A DNA stretch of 64,000 bases. Origin: Viola odorata (lineage: Eukaryota; Streptophyta; Magnoliopsida; Malpighiales; Violaceae). Both the position numbers and the translations under genes were made by a program. Below the pieces are notes generated by a model. It ran no database searches. It was not told the DNA's origin and saw nothing but the letters and a program-made list of their open reading frames with translations. The DNA lies in assembly GCA_963691705.1 (NCBI GenBank), contig OY829537.1, positions 41,295,514 to 41,359,513 on the forward strand. Direction: 5' to 3'. Of the stretch, positions 23,494 to 34,763 are shown in pieces (position 1 is the stretch's first letter; every line of letters begins with the position of its first letter).

Positions 23494-23845
23494 GCCTGGA
23501 GCGTGTCTCGTCTTAGTGAGCCGTCTAATCAGGAGCGGTTGTCACAAAGATAGGATTTTCACTTCCAGGCGTTGAGTCCTCGCTTCCCTGGAGCGTGCCT
23601 CGTCTTAGTGAGCCGTCTGTATTAGGACGGTCGTCACAATGATAGGATTTTCACTTCCAGGGTGGAGTTGTTGTTTCCCTGGGGTGTGCCTCATCTTAGT
23701 GAGCCGTCTGTATTAGCCCGGTTGTCACAAGGATAGGATTTTCACTCCCGGTATTGAATCTTTAAGTATGCCAGGGCGTGCTTCGTCTTAGTGAGCCATC
23801 TGATCAGGAGCGGTTATCACAAGGATAGGATTTTCACTCATGGCA
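23494..23845. repeat. Four tandem copies of a 92-bp unit in E1
   Basis: 'cgtcttagtgagccgtct' type blocks recur at 23509, 23601, 23692 and 23784, each followed by 'gtcacaa.gataggattttcact'. Tat/Ogre elements often carry such satellite-like repeats downstream of pol. Confidence 0.9.
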
Positions 23846-23952
23846 CCCTTCGTTATCTGCACGTAATCAACCACACAAAACACATGGCAATATTTCTGAT
23901 TTGATCGTTAACGCATGTTATTTTTTCCCAAGTCTAAACGTGCAGAAACATG

Positions 23953-25240
23953 TCATATTCTTATTCTAGCATGATATAATTTCAAACGAGCTATGTTCCA
24001 AGAGTTGGGTAAGGGGGTACCGTCAAGTGTTTCTAAGTGGTATGCTCTCTTCCCAATAACGCGGGTAACGCAATATGGGCCGTCCCAATTTGGACTGAGT
24101 TTCCACATGCATTGTCCGGCCGCTCGTTTGTCTCTGAGTACCAAGTCTCCTGCTTTTAGCAGTCGTTCTTTGACGCGCCTATTGTGATATCACACCATCT
24201 TTCTCTTATAGTGCAGTATTTTCAGGAGTGTTTCTTCATGTAGTTCTGGCAACGCGTTGAGGTTCGCCCACAACCTCTCTTCATTTATTTCTTCCTTCAA
24301 GTATGCCACTCGCAGGCTTAGAGTACCGATTTCTACCGGTGTGATGACCTCAGTGCCGAAAGCCAATGCGAAGGGTGTTTCTCCTGTACTAGTTTTGACG
24401 GTCATGCAATATGCCCACATCACATACGATAGCTCATCTGCCCATTTCTTTTTGGCACCTTCTAAGTTTTTCTTGATACCGCTGAGGATACTTCGATTGG
24501 TTACCTCCGCGAGTCCGTTAGTCTATGGGTAGGCTATGGAAGAGGACCTCTGCTCGATCTGGAATTCCGTGCACTGATCTGTAAAGAATTAACTTGTGAA
24601 TTGGGTCCCGTTATCGCTGACCGACACTCGAGGTATACCAAATCGCATGATAACTTGGTGCTTGAAGAAATACCATATTTTCTCCGTTGTGATGTTAGCC
24701 ACAGCTTCGGCTTCTACCCATTTCGTGAAGTAGTCCACTACTACGACTACGAATTTCAGCTAAGATCTTGCCTTTGGAAACGGGCCTAAGATATCAATTC
24801 CCCATTTGGTAAAAGGGCAAGGGGCCACGATTTTAGAGATTTCTGTGGCAAGTCGTCGGGGAATCCTGGAGAACTCTTGATAGTTCTGACAGGTCCGTAT
24901 GAAGTTATCGCAGTCCATGTGAATGGTGGGCCAGTAGAACCCTGACCTAAAGACTTGCGTGGCCAAAGTACCGCCGGACACGTGCATGCCACATATCCCT
25001 TCGTGAATCTCTCGTAAGGTGTGGAGGCCTTCTTGTTCCGTTATGCACTTGGCAGCTGGATGAGAGAAGCATCTTCGGACTAATTCCCCGTCATAGTATG
25101 TACACCGTGCCACCTGTTTCAGCATTTTTTTCTTTTTAGCGGTATCATTGGGCAACTTATCGTGCTTCAGAAATTTTATTATAGGAATCCGCCAGTCATT
25201 TTCGAGTTCTTCGATGCAAAGCGACGCTTGTTCTTCCATA
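23953..25240 (-). pseudogene. E1 integrase, broken
   Basis: The HH-CC domain is readable near 24880-25030 (HEGICGMH). The last zinc cysteine is replaced by tyrosine (TCQNYQEF; near 24880), which would fit a single G-to-A change. The start of the core (WGIDILGPFP) follows, then stops, then the end of the core (24190-24423) and the C-terminal domain (23953-24144, around PNWDGPYCV). Its role was insertion of the cDNA; this copy cannot act. Confidence 0.85.
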
Positions 25241-25269
25241 AAGGAAGGCACGAATATTTCCTCAAAGTA

Positions 25270-25707
25270 CACGTCAGTGGGTATGGATGCTTCTGGATTC
25301 GCTGCAATCTTGGCAAGATTATCGGCCTCGGCGTTATCTTCTCGAGGGATATGCTCGATGTCGACTTGTATGCCTCTTTTTCTTATTTCCATAAACTCGT
25401 GTTTCACCTTAGAGAGATATTGAATCATAATGGGCTCTCTAGCTTGAGAATTGCCCAAGACCTGGTCTATCACTAACTTGGAATCGCCGTATATCAATAG
25501 CCGTAAGTCTCCCATTACTCCGGCGTCATGTATGGCTTTCGTAGACAGATTTTTTGCTATCTTGAGTCCAGCTAGCAGCGCCTCATATTCTGCCGCGTTG
25601 TTGGATAACGGCTGTAGGATTCTGATGGCATATCGTATCTGTATGCCTAATGGTCTGGTTACTAAGATTCCGGCGCTAGCTAGTTCTTGATTCTTGGCCC
25701 CATCCAC
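25270..25707 (-). CDS. E1 second (cellular-type) RNase H domain
   Basis: Open as part of the 24760-25707 frame. Catalytic residues of an RNase H fold are visible: D in MDGAKN, E in NAAEYEALLAGL, D in IYGDSKLV and D in DNAEADNLAK. This additional domain after the retroviral-type RNase H is the hallmark of the Tat/Ogre lineage. Confidence 0.85.
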
Positions 25708-26110
25708 ATGGACAACCTACAAGTCGGTATAGGTTTCAGGGAACGGGAGATCCAAATCATCTCTTTCCTCTTCTGTAAGTCGGTCAATGAATGCTGCATA
25801 AAGGTGCACTCGGCTATGAAGTCTGCTAGGACTTGGGCTTTCACGGATGGTCGGGCTTTATACTGTAGCCCAAATTGTTTGAGTTCAATGGCCCAAATCA
25901 GCATTCTCCCCAAAGACTCAGGCTTTCTGAAAATCCTTCTCAAATGTTGGTCTGTGAGTACGATGACGGGGTGGGCCTGAAAATATCTGTCCATTTTGCG
26001 TGTGGCCTATAACAACGCGAACACTATTTTTTCAATGCGAGCATATCGCAGCTCAACATCTTTCAAAACATGACTGATGAAGTACATGAGGTGGTGGATG
26101 TGGTTGTCAT
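25680..26110 (-). pseudogene. E1 retroviral-type RNase H remnant
   Basis: Recognisable 'VLTDQHLRRIFRKPESLGRM..WAIEL' block (25800-25990) typical of gypsy RNase H. The front part is separated from RT by frame damage near 26100. Confidence 0.75.
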
Positions 26111-26111
26111 C

Positions 26112-27261
26112 TCATACAAGGACAACACTAACCACTTCGTCGGCGACACCGAGATACAAGTATAGAGTGTTACTCGACTCTGGTCTTGTTAGAACCAGAT
26201 TAGATGAGAGATAAGCTTTTAGCCCCATAAACGCTTCTCCGCATTCTTTTGTCCATCCAAAGGGAGCCTTTCTACGTATAACCTTGAAGAAGGGTAGGCA
26301 TCTTTCCCCTTGTTTGGAAATAAACCGTCCTAGGGCGATAATGCGCAATGTGAGCTTTTGTACTTCCTTGACAGTTCGGGGGGATATCATGTCGTGAATA
26401 TCTTTGATCTTCGATGGATTAGGCTGAATGCCTTTCTGGCTGACTACATATCCCAAGAATCTACCCCGTTTGAAATGCAAACATGCATTTACGGTGGTTC
26501 AGCTTCATCTTGTACTTTCTCATAACATTGAAAATCTCTTCCAAGTCTACTAGATGGTCCTCAAAGCTTCGACTTTTGACCAACAAATCATCCACATAGG
26601 CTTCTGTTTTCTTTCCGATTTGTTCCTCAAACACCTTGTTTGCCATACGCTGAAAGGTTGCCTCAACATTTTTTAGTCCAAACGGCATCATTGTATAACA
26701 GTACGTGGCCTTTGGGGTGATGAAGATAGTCTTTTCTTCATCTTCGACGGCCATGGGAATCTGATGATATCCTGAGTTGGCGTCTAAAGAGCTCAAATAA
26801 GCATACCCGACAGTTTGGTCGGGTAATTGGTCGATTCGGGGGAGCGGATAGCAATCCTTAGGACAAGCGTTATTTAGATCAGTGAAATCAATACACATGC
26901 GCCACTCTCCAATGGGCTTTGGAACGAGGACAGGATTGGCTAGCCAAGTCAGATATTGGACTTCTCGGATGAAACCTGCATCTAGAAGTTTTGACACTTC
27001 CTTGTCAATGGCGATTGCCTTTTCTATCAAAAACGCTCATCGCTACTGTTGGACGGGTTTGATGCAGGGATCAACGTTAAGTCGATGCTCTGCTGCCTCT
27101 CGCGAGATACCGGGCATGTCCGCAGGCTTCCATGCGAATTCTCCTTTGCATTTGTTTAACAACCGAGCTAGTTGCATGCTCTCTTCCGGGCTTAGCTTTT
27201 CGCTAACCAGGAAGTTTGCCTCTCTGACCCAATTAATAGGGATGGGCACCATTTTGTCCAC
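26112..27261 (-). pseudogene. E1 reverse transcriptase, broken
   Basis: The RT core is readable at 26461-27030 (WRMCIDFTDLN, SGYHQIPM, MPFGLKN) with the Y-V-D-D catalytic box near 26580. The thumb and connection continue in another frame at 26112-26480 (FLGYVVSQKGI). The N-terminal part is at 27043-27261 with a stop between the two segments. Confidence 0.88.
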
Positions 27262-27399
27262 TAGCTGGGTGCGTTTTTATTCTTTCTGCTCGAAAGGATC
27301 TGCCGTCACACATACATACCTGTCACAACTCTTTTGCGTCATGAGCAGATAATATTCGGCTGCCAGCTTCTGATCGCCTTTGACTGAGACCACTCCCTC

Positions 27400-28611
27400 C
27401 TAAGAGGGATACTTGAACCTCAAATGTTTTTGGGATATCACTGCACCGAAACGATTGAGGAATGGGCGTCTGAGTATGGCGTTATATGGCAAGGTAAGGT
27501 CTACAACCAGGAACAGTAGTTCTTCTAATTTTTTGGACGCGTCCTCTCTGAATTATATAGGCAGCAAAGTGACTCCAGTCACTGGGATAGGAACTCCATC
27601 TACCCCAATTATCGACTTTTTGCAAGGCGTCAGCTCGCTGGTAGGACGTTTCATGAGGTTGTAAGCCTCCAATGAAAATAAATTTACCGCGCTATCGTTA
27701 TCGATAAGAGTTCTTCTGACTCCATGGTTGCCAATAACGGGTGTGACCACTAACGCATCATTGTGCGGAAAAATAACACCTTTCTCGTCTTCCTCGGAGA
27801 AGGATAATATCATTCGATCTAGAGCACTTATCACTTCATTTTTCACTAACGCGCCTTCACGTTTTTGCTTCTCACCAATGATGGTCGTTAACGGCACAGA
27901 CTCATCCAGATACGGTGTGCCCCCAGCTATGATGTTAATGATGGGAATGTCCTCATCATGAATCACTAACGCTTCCCTGACACTCCCACTAGGAGTGGCG
28001 TCGTCTCCTGGGGCATGAGGGGGCGCTTGTCTGCTGTCTGGGCCCCTACTCGTCAGGTTATTCCTGGCTTCTTCTCTCGCCTTAATGGCGAATTCTCCGA
28101 GATATCCTTCTTCCACCAGGCGTTCTATCGCCAACTTTAACTCTCTGCAGACGTCGGTGGAGTGTCCCTTCACTTTATGGAACTTGCAGAAAGTATTTTC
28201 TCTTCCTCCCATGATTACCCCCGGTTTCACAGGGGCTGGATAACGGATAGGCAGATTTCTTTGCTGAACGATTGCTAAGATTTTTTCTCTCGGAAGTATG
28301 AGGGAAGGAAGATCAGGGTCATAGACTCGACCCTTGGGCGGGTCTGCTTGTCGTTGAGTGGGGAAGTTACCGGGTCTTCCCCTTGAAGAGTTGCCTCTTT
28401 GCCGGTTCGAGGCTCTAGGGATATGATCTTTTCGCTGGGCGTAATCGTCGATAGAATGAGCATCAAGGGATGTGCTAGTAAGTGCGCTGGATGCATGGGG
28501 CGCATTTTGCAGCACATTCCAGATGTTATCCCTATTTTCCTCCTCCTCCATCCTTGCATAATTATGAGTCTTCAACCTTAATGCGTCTAAAGTCGCTGGG
28601 GGGTCCACCAT
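27400..28611 (-). pseudogene. E1 Gag C-terminus and aspartic protease
   Basis: Gag zinc-binding stretch FCKFHKVKGHSTDVC (about 28165-28210) followed by the VEEGYLGEF block typical of Tat elements. The protease active-site region reads IDNDSAVNLF (near 27690), where most relatives have D-N/T-G-S; the glycine is replaced by aspartate. The PYNAIL-RPFL block of the protease is readable near 27450-27500 after a stop. Confidence 0.8.
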
Positions 28612-28619
28612 TAACGTGT

Positions 28620-29838
28620 CCCGTAATTTTTCATAACAACAGTTTCACTTTAAGGCTTCCACAGCGAAATCAATGGTGACACCTGGCGTTAATGACATCT
28701 CCATATCGAAACGTCTAAGGAACTCTTTCAGAGATTCCTAGAGCCCTCGGTGTATATCGAATAAGGCTGTAGCGGACTTCCTAATGGGAACAACCGTGCT
28801 AAACCGGCTTCGAAACTTAGCTTCCAGCTGCGAAAAACTGTTGATGGATCCGGCCGGGAGTCCTTCAAACCAAAGGCTCGCGACTCCTGATAATGTCATG
28901 ATAAATATCTGGCACAAGGCCGCATCGCTGTGTGTTTGAAACTGTATGAAGTCTTTCACCTTGTTAAGGTGAGAGATGGGATCTTTCGTGTCATCATAGG
29001 ACTCCGTGGGGAGTTTCACGTGCCGATTGACTCTGTGATGCCTTATACGATAACTGAAAGGGTGACCCGCATCTTCATCGGGGTTTTCTCGAGGATGACG
29101 GGAAGGAGAGATTTCTAGATGATGCCTCTGGCCTCGAGGATCAGGTGTGTGGTGTCGTCTGGGGGACCGGCTGTGACTTCTTAGTGAGCGGGTTTGATAT
29201 CTCCTACTACTTGATCTTTCACTGTGTCTAGGGGATACGTCACTAACCATTTCTTCTCACATGCTATCCCAATGATCTCTATATTCGTCATGCCAACGTT
29301 CTTCTTGAGGTACGGAAATTTCTCGCGCGTGCGACGCAGGAGGTTCTGCCCGTCCATGAACGAGTTGCGCAAAGTTGATAGGGGTCGTCATCACGGGCAA
29401 GGTCAACGGAGTGCTCCCGAGTTGCTGAGGGGATAGCGGCCGATCAGTGACAATAGACGGGGTAAAAGTAAACATCAAATGAGGAGGAATAGTCAGTCCT
29501 AAGGCATTGGGAGTCGATCCAGCAGCTAATGCGGTTAACTGGTCCACTTGGGCACGCAGAGCTAACAAGGAATTTGCCTAAGAGTTGTTTGCGCTATTGA
29601 TTACAGATCCCATCGGTGGGGGAGTGGAAAAACTAGATCCAACCATTTGGGAAGGTGGAGTAGTCATCTAGGGGAATAATGTTCCCATCGTTGGTCCAAA
29701 GAGGAAATCCGTTTGCCCAGAAGGAGTTCCCTGTATTACGGTAGAAATATTGACAGAAGTAGAAGGAAAAAGTTCCCTACGAGGAGCAAAAAGAATGCCA
29801 TGAGGATGAGGGGGTGTAGATTCTGAATCAGAAGCCAT
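28620..29838 (-). pseudogene. E1 Gag, broken
   Basis: It starts at the ATG at 29838 (MASDSES), 86 nt after the LTR. The retrotransposon Gag core is at 28738-29040 (GVASLWFEGLPAGSI, FSQLEAKFRSRF). In-frame stops or shifts occur at about 29665, 29578, 29250 and 28738. Confidence 0.8.
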
Positions 29839-29902
29839 GATCCTTCGATTTCCAGAAAAAGCAGAGCTTGGTTATTAAGGATGCTCACTTAATTAAACCA
29901 AA

Positions 29903-29924
29903 GCTCTCAATGAAAGCACCAATT
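29903..29924 (-). promoter_or_regulatory. E1 primer binding site (candidate)
   Basis: On the minus strand TTGGTGCTTTCATTGAGA lies two bases after the end of the 5' LTR. I do not assign the tRNA. Confidence 0.65.
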
Positions 29925-30415
29925 TGATAAGATTCGGATTTCTGGAGAGGGGTAGGTGAGGAAAATGGCTGTTCGGAATCTCTGTTCTTTGTGTCCGGTG
30001 TACCTGCAAAGCACCGGAGACCCCCTCCGGCGTAGACATTCTGATGCTTAAGTTAGTATGGCTATTCGAGATGGCAGGGGTTCGACTAGCAATCTTAGGC
30101 TTACCTTTTCACCTTGAATGGTGAGGTATTTATAGGCAAAATATAGATGTTATCGCTAGGGGGTGGGCGTTATCTAGGGAAGATAACGCCCAAGTTCCTC
30201 ATGTGATGTCATGTCCTACCTGGGATGGGATAACGCCGTTAGTGTGGCTAAATAACGTGTGAGACCCCCCTCACTGATGTCGACTATCCTAGGATTCCGT
30301 GCGAGGAGAGAGGCGGTAGCCACAGAGGCGGATGCTCGGTCGGAGCTATAGTGTTCCGGCCTTAATGCGGGGTGTAAGGACGAAAATGCCCATGGAATTT
30401 CTTCTATAGTTATCA
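29925..30415 (-). repeat. E1 5' LTR
   Basis: Repeat of 14295-14784, followed by target duplication GCATA (30416-30420). Hairpin loops are ACCCC (30020-30024) and AGGGA (30176-30180), the reverse complements of those in the other LTR. Element orientation is given by the primer site and gag next to this LTR. Confidence 0.93.
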
Positions 30416-30720
30416 GCATATATGCTAGCATTAATATTACACATTACTTCCAAATATGCATATTAACATAAAATCACATCCATAAGTGCATAATGCCTTC
30501 AACTATGCATTAATGCTTACACAATAGTTCCAAATATGCTGGCATTAATATTGCACATTACTTCCAAATATGTATATTAACATAAAATCACATCCATAAG
30601 TGCATAATGCCTTCAACTATGCATTAATGCTTACACAATAGTTCTAAATATGCTAGCATTAATATTACACATTACTTCCAAATATGCATAATGTACGTTC
30701 CAACTATGCATAATGCTTAA
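30416..30720 (+). repeat. Tandem repeat array, right part
   Basis: At least two and a half units of the array interrupted at 14294. Units differ by only a few bases ('gctagcattaatattacac' against 'gctggcattaatattgcac'). Confidence 0.8.
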
Positions 30721-30901
30721 CCATAGTACGAAAGTTAGTATCATTAGCATTACACAATTGTTCAAAATATTGATCAAGGAATCCACTTCGTAGTAGGGAT
30801 GTGATTTTGTGAAAAACTCTTTGAGCTAGTGAAATGCTGAGGTGGTTCTGGTGCACTTGATCTAGTAGTTAGTCTTGGAGGGTGGAAATTGCCAAAAACT
30901 C

Positions 30902-31960
30902 CTACTGCTTCTGGTGCACTTGCTCCATTTGCTGGCCTAGGAGGGTTGAAATTGTTACCTGTATGGACTGGGTAGGGATGAGCAATGGAGTCCTTGTCGT
31001 GGTTAGTGGAATTGTATGGGAAGACACACTTGCACTTGAACTAGCACTAGCAGTAGCAGTAGCACTAGCACTAGTACTAGCTCTATCTCTAGCTCTAGCA
31101 GTAGAACCTGCACATGCATGGGCAGTTACACTTGACCTTGTATTCATCGGAGTTGTACTTGCACTAACACTTACACTAGGACTTGCAGATCCATGAGCAA
31201 CAACCCCTACAGATCCACTTGCAGCTGCATTTGCAGATCCACTAGCAGCTACATTTGCAGATCCACTAGCAGTTACATTTGTAGATCCACTTGCACATGC
31301 AGTTGCAGATCCACTTGCATTTCCGCTTCCATTTGCCCTTGCCCTTGACCTAGTAAGCATTGGAGTTACATTGGCATTTGCACTTGCATACCCTTCAGCT
31401 TCCTACCACCAAATAAATGTAAATTATTACTATGACAGAGAACATATACTCCAATTGGAACAAAGATATAACACTTTACCTCTTGTACAGGTACAGTTTC
31501 GTTGGGAGTTGGTAAAGGTGTACTGCCACCATCACATGGGCCTGCAACTGGAGCTTGTTTTCTTCTCCTCTTCCTTAATGGTGGTAGGTCAGCCCTCATT
31601 GGTAGTGGACAAGTCCTAGTATTATGGCCTCTCCCTTTGCAATTTCTGCATGTCATAATCACAACGTGTCTTCTCAATCTGTTTGGATTGGGTGGTCCAA
31701 CTTCTCCTGCTTCTCTCCTCCTCTTATGCCTTGGTCTGCCAGTTTATGCCATACGTTGAGGAGGCTTAATTTCATAATAGCCTTCTACTACTGGCCATTC
31801 ATTTTTGTCAGGGATAGGAAGGATGTCATCGCTGTAAGCCTCCAAGAATAAAGTCTTCCGATAGGCAACATGTACAAAGTCATAGGGATTTTTTGCCAAG
31901 AACAAGTATGCTGCAGCTACATGCCTACGAGGACCTTTGAGGATCTCCTTCTTCAGAGGA
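30902..31960 (-). pseudogene. C-terminal remnant of a mudrA-type MULE transposase
   Basis: Read on the minus strand: an ILPIPDKNEWPV block, then PPQR, a TAA (31744-31746), GRPRHKRRR, and a CCHC knuckle CRNCKGRGHNTRTC (about 31610-31650). This order is the usual end of MuDR-like transposases. A GT-AG intron (31403-31479) leads to an alanine/serine/glycine-rich tail. The tail is encoded by 24-bp tandem repeats (about 31200-31330). The catalytic core is missing: the gene is cut at about 31960, where E2 sequence starts. Confidence 0.75.
31200..31330. repeat. 24-bp tandem repeats in the MULE transposase tail
   Basis: About five copies of 'gcagatccactagcagctacattt'-type units, giving a GSANVAAS protein repeat on the minus strand. 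Confidence 0.8.
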
Positions 31961-31978
31961 TATCTTAGTTCTAGCCAT

Positions 31979-32589
31979 GGCCAACAAGGAAGAAACAAAG
32001 AGAAAAGAAAAAGGATGTGTACCTTGTACCTTCGTGAAAGAGAATGCGAGGAGTCTTGAACCAGAAAGAGAGAGCGGCGCAAAGTATTTATCCGAAGATG
32101 AAATAGCGTATAAGGGAAAGATGGAAAAAGAAAAAGGGTTAGAAGAAACAATAGATATAACCCTGAAAGGGCGACCAGTCAGCAGCAGACACGTGGCGAA
32201 GCAACACGTCATAAAGTAAGGCACGCGCCAGAAGGTGCAAATTTGAAATAAGGACGAAACGTCTCTGCATTTGCAACTCCCTAGGAGACGCTTGCTCCAA
32301 ACGCCCCTCTGAGGAAGGACACGTGTCTTCTTTCATCATTACCCTTCAAGTCGCATTAAATGAGGGACAGAGGGATTGATTAAAAAACATAAAAAGCAGT
32401 GCTGGCCTTGCCAAACGGCGCGATGGCACAAAAAGATAAAGAAGGAATAAACGGTAATATCATACAGTGCGACAAAGGATACAAAGCGTCAGCATTATTA
32501 CATGAGAAACAATGTTCGAATGATTTTCGAGAAATAAACAAAAGACAACAACAAGAAAAACAAGGAAAGGCCCAGCACCACCGCTAGCG
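31979..32589 (-). promoter_or_regulatory. Upstream region of E2 aORF4; gene truncated after its start
   Basis: The minus strand matches the region before aORF4 in E1, including ACGTGTCC near 32325, a TATA-like stretch near 32155, a pyrimidine-rich leader, and the start ATGGCTAGAACT at 31967-31978. Similarity stops within the first codons because E2 is broken there. Confidence 0.55.
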
Positions 32590-34763
32590 TCAGACTTTCT
32601 CCCCCGAAGGGCCAGAAGAACCGCTGTCACCTTTGCTAATCTCACCCATCACGATAAACATGTAATCAGCTACCTGGGCCGGATCCGAAGGGTTACCTTT
32701 GAAACGGGACGCAAACCCCGAAACGAAGGCCTCCAGAACCCTCTTCCTCCATAACTCTTCCTTTAATGACGCCCTAACAGACCCCTCATCTCGAGCAAGT
32801 ACCTCTTCGCGGAGAAAGAGATTCTTCTTCCTTTCTAGCGCCAATTCCGCCTCCAGAACTTCTACCTTGGCTTTCCCGATAGATTTCTCTCTGTCCAATT
32901 CCGCCTCCAGAACTTCTACCTTGGCTTTCCCGATAGACTTTTCTCTGTCCAATTCCTTCTGGGACGATTCACAGAGGCGCGTCAGCAACCTAGAATGCTC
33001 CACCGCCTTCTCTAGCTGCACCCTTGCAACACACAATGCGCTGGAAAAATTACGAGACTCGCGATCGTGAATTTCGAATTGATAATTCAGATGGCGGAAA
33101 AAATCCAGAGAATCATTCAGAACATGGCGAAAGCGTGCCGAAGGAGGGAGTTGAAGAAATTCCTCTTTCTCCTTTTTGGAACCCAGCATCTCCCCTATCA
33201 AGGGTGCAGTAAACTCATCTCGAGAAAAAGGTTGGGGAACCCCGACAGCGCGAAGGGCATCAAAGCAAAACCCTGCAAAATTCATACGGTAGGCTGGGAC
33301 CCCATCAGGACCAAGATTGATTGAGGGAGGCGGAGAAGAGCCCTGAGGAAAAATACTCTTGAAAGGAGTAAAAAACAGCTGCGGAGTAACCTTAGGCGGT
33401 AGCTCAGCAGTCGAATCCACCACAGGAGGTGTGACCACTACGTTAGGAATACAATGAGCAATCGGAGAATCGGGAGCGTCAGATATGGGAGGAGGACATT
33501 CCATCGGTAGGCCCTCTCCCTCAGAAGAACAAGTTTTTTCCAACGCCTCAGCGGCTCCCGTTGGCTGAGAGGTGCCCGCCTCAGACAAAACAGCAGGCGT
33601 AGAAACAGTTGCCACATCCACAAGAGATGTCCCGGTAGCTTGTCCACTAGTGGCCACTCGAAGTTTTTTCCGACGCTGGGAAGCAGCAAAGGAAGAAGCA
33701 TGGCAAAGGTCTGACTTAGCATCTGCATCCTCATCATCGCTAGTAATTACTGTCGTTGCGACAGGCCTGGAGTCCGTCCCCGTGCGACACTCCGGTAGCC
33801 AATTTTCCACAAAACGAGAAGTTCGCACAGAGCTAACGGGCCTTCGCCCTCCCCGGGCAACCGTTTTAGTTCTCTTCCTCGGAGGAGGAACACTACCCCG
33901 ACTTGAGCCCTCAGCCGAAGGCGAGGCCGGTAAAGTTTGAAGCGGTATTACGTTCAGAGGAGTACCAGCGTCACCTGGAAATCAACCGTTAGCTCCTTAT
34001 AGCAAACAAAGTAGGCAAAGACCAAAGTAAAGAAAATATGGAAAGAAATAGGCTCACCCATAACGCACTCTTCCAGAGGCTTGAACAGAGCAAAGGCGCG
34101 AATGCGGTAGTGGGTATTCTCGTCTAACAAAGCGTTAGCCTGGTCCAACTCAGTTCTGGAAAAAATCGCGGGATTTGTCCAAACGGGACCTGCCAGTTCC
34201 TGATTGAAATTGATACGCCACAAACGTGACGGTAGCTCCAGAACAAAGAAGTTGCTCTTCCAATCAGCTACACCCTTCTTGAAGCCGTGAAAACGTTGCC
34301 AAAACGACTGCACGAGCGCATCATCCCACCGGGGAGTAATCTCGATTAAACAATTGTAGCAAATCATGCTAAAGAATTTGCGAAACAAATTGATAGATGG
34401 GGTAAAAATGTTCTTCAACTCGCAAGCGCGAAGAAAAGTATAAACCGCACACCAAGAGGAAGGAGTTATCTGGGCAGGATTAAGGCTATACTCCCGCAGC
34501 AGAGTTAATATCGACTCATGAATGGGAAAGCGGAAACCATAAAGGAACATTTTAAAATAAAGAAGCCTACAGTGGCCCCACCCTGGATTATGAAGCCGCA
34601 TATCACTTCCAGGAATAGAAGGCTCATGCACAGGAGGAAAGGTAATACCATGTTCCTCCAATTCGGCTTTCAGAACCACATCGCAGGTAAAAATACTCGG
34701 TGATTGGGCAACCTCGGGATCCATGGGCCTAGAGATAATCTGGTGAGGTCTATTCCTAGCCAT
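32590..34763 (-). CDS. E2 aORF3: intact two-exon Transposase_28-like gene
   Basis: Exon 1 runs 34763-34058 (706 bp) and exon 2 runs 33974-32590 (1385 bp). Joined they are in frame for 696 codons without a stop. Exon 1 holds the conserved N-terminal domain (LLYFKMFLYGFRFP, SWCAVYTFLRACELKNIF, SINLFRKFFS). Exon 2 has a serine/proline linker, basic stretches RKRTKTVARGGRR near 33860 and RRKKLR near 33670 (possible nuclear signals), a coiled coil with an 18-residue tandem duplication, and an acidic end. Its role is unknown; the domain resembles 'putative gypsy type transposon' proteins. The open frame contrasts with the broken copies in E1. Confidence 0.8.
32845..32952 (-). repeat. 54-bp tandem duplication in E2 aORF3
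   Basis: Two near-identical 54-bp units encode two copies of an 18-residue coiled-coil segment (DREKSIGKAKVEVLEAE). The E1 copy has only one. Confidence 0.85.
33975..34057 (-). other. Phase-1 intron of E2 aORF3
   Basis: 83 bp on the minus strand, donor G|GTGAGC and acceptor GATTTCCAG|GT. Removing it keeps the frame open; reading through it meets a stop soon after. Confidence 0.8.

Larger units (their letters stand above)
14295..30415 (-). mobile_element. E1: complete Tat-lineage Ty3/gypsy element with antisense gene cassette
   Basis: A 16.1-kb element on the minus strand, bounded by LTRs of 490 and 491 bp (TGATAAG...TTATCA on the + strand) and target duplication GCATA. Gag-pol runs 29838 to 23953 and shows two successive RNase H domains, the second of the cellular-like type that marks the Tat/Ogre lineage. 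Between pol and the 3' LTR are 92-bp tandem repeats and four genes in the opposite orientation. The LTRs differ at about 30 positions by eye (about 6%) plus two hairpin-loop inversions, so the insertion is old and gag-pol is heavily decayed. Confidence 0.93.

Noticed and set aside
23494..23845. CRISPR-like array
   Set aside because: The 92-bp units are contiguous tandem repeats without unique spacers, inside a plant retrotransposon.
30882..31196. Plus-strand 104-aa hydrophobic ORF
   Set aside because: Complement of the Ala/Ser/Gly repeat of the MULE transposase tail; reads as Leu/Val/Ala repeats and is not independent evidence of a gene.
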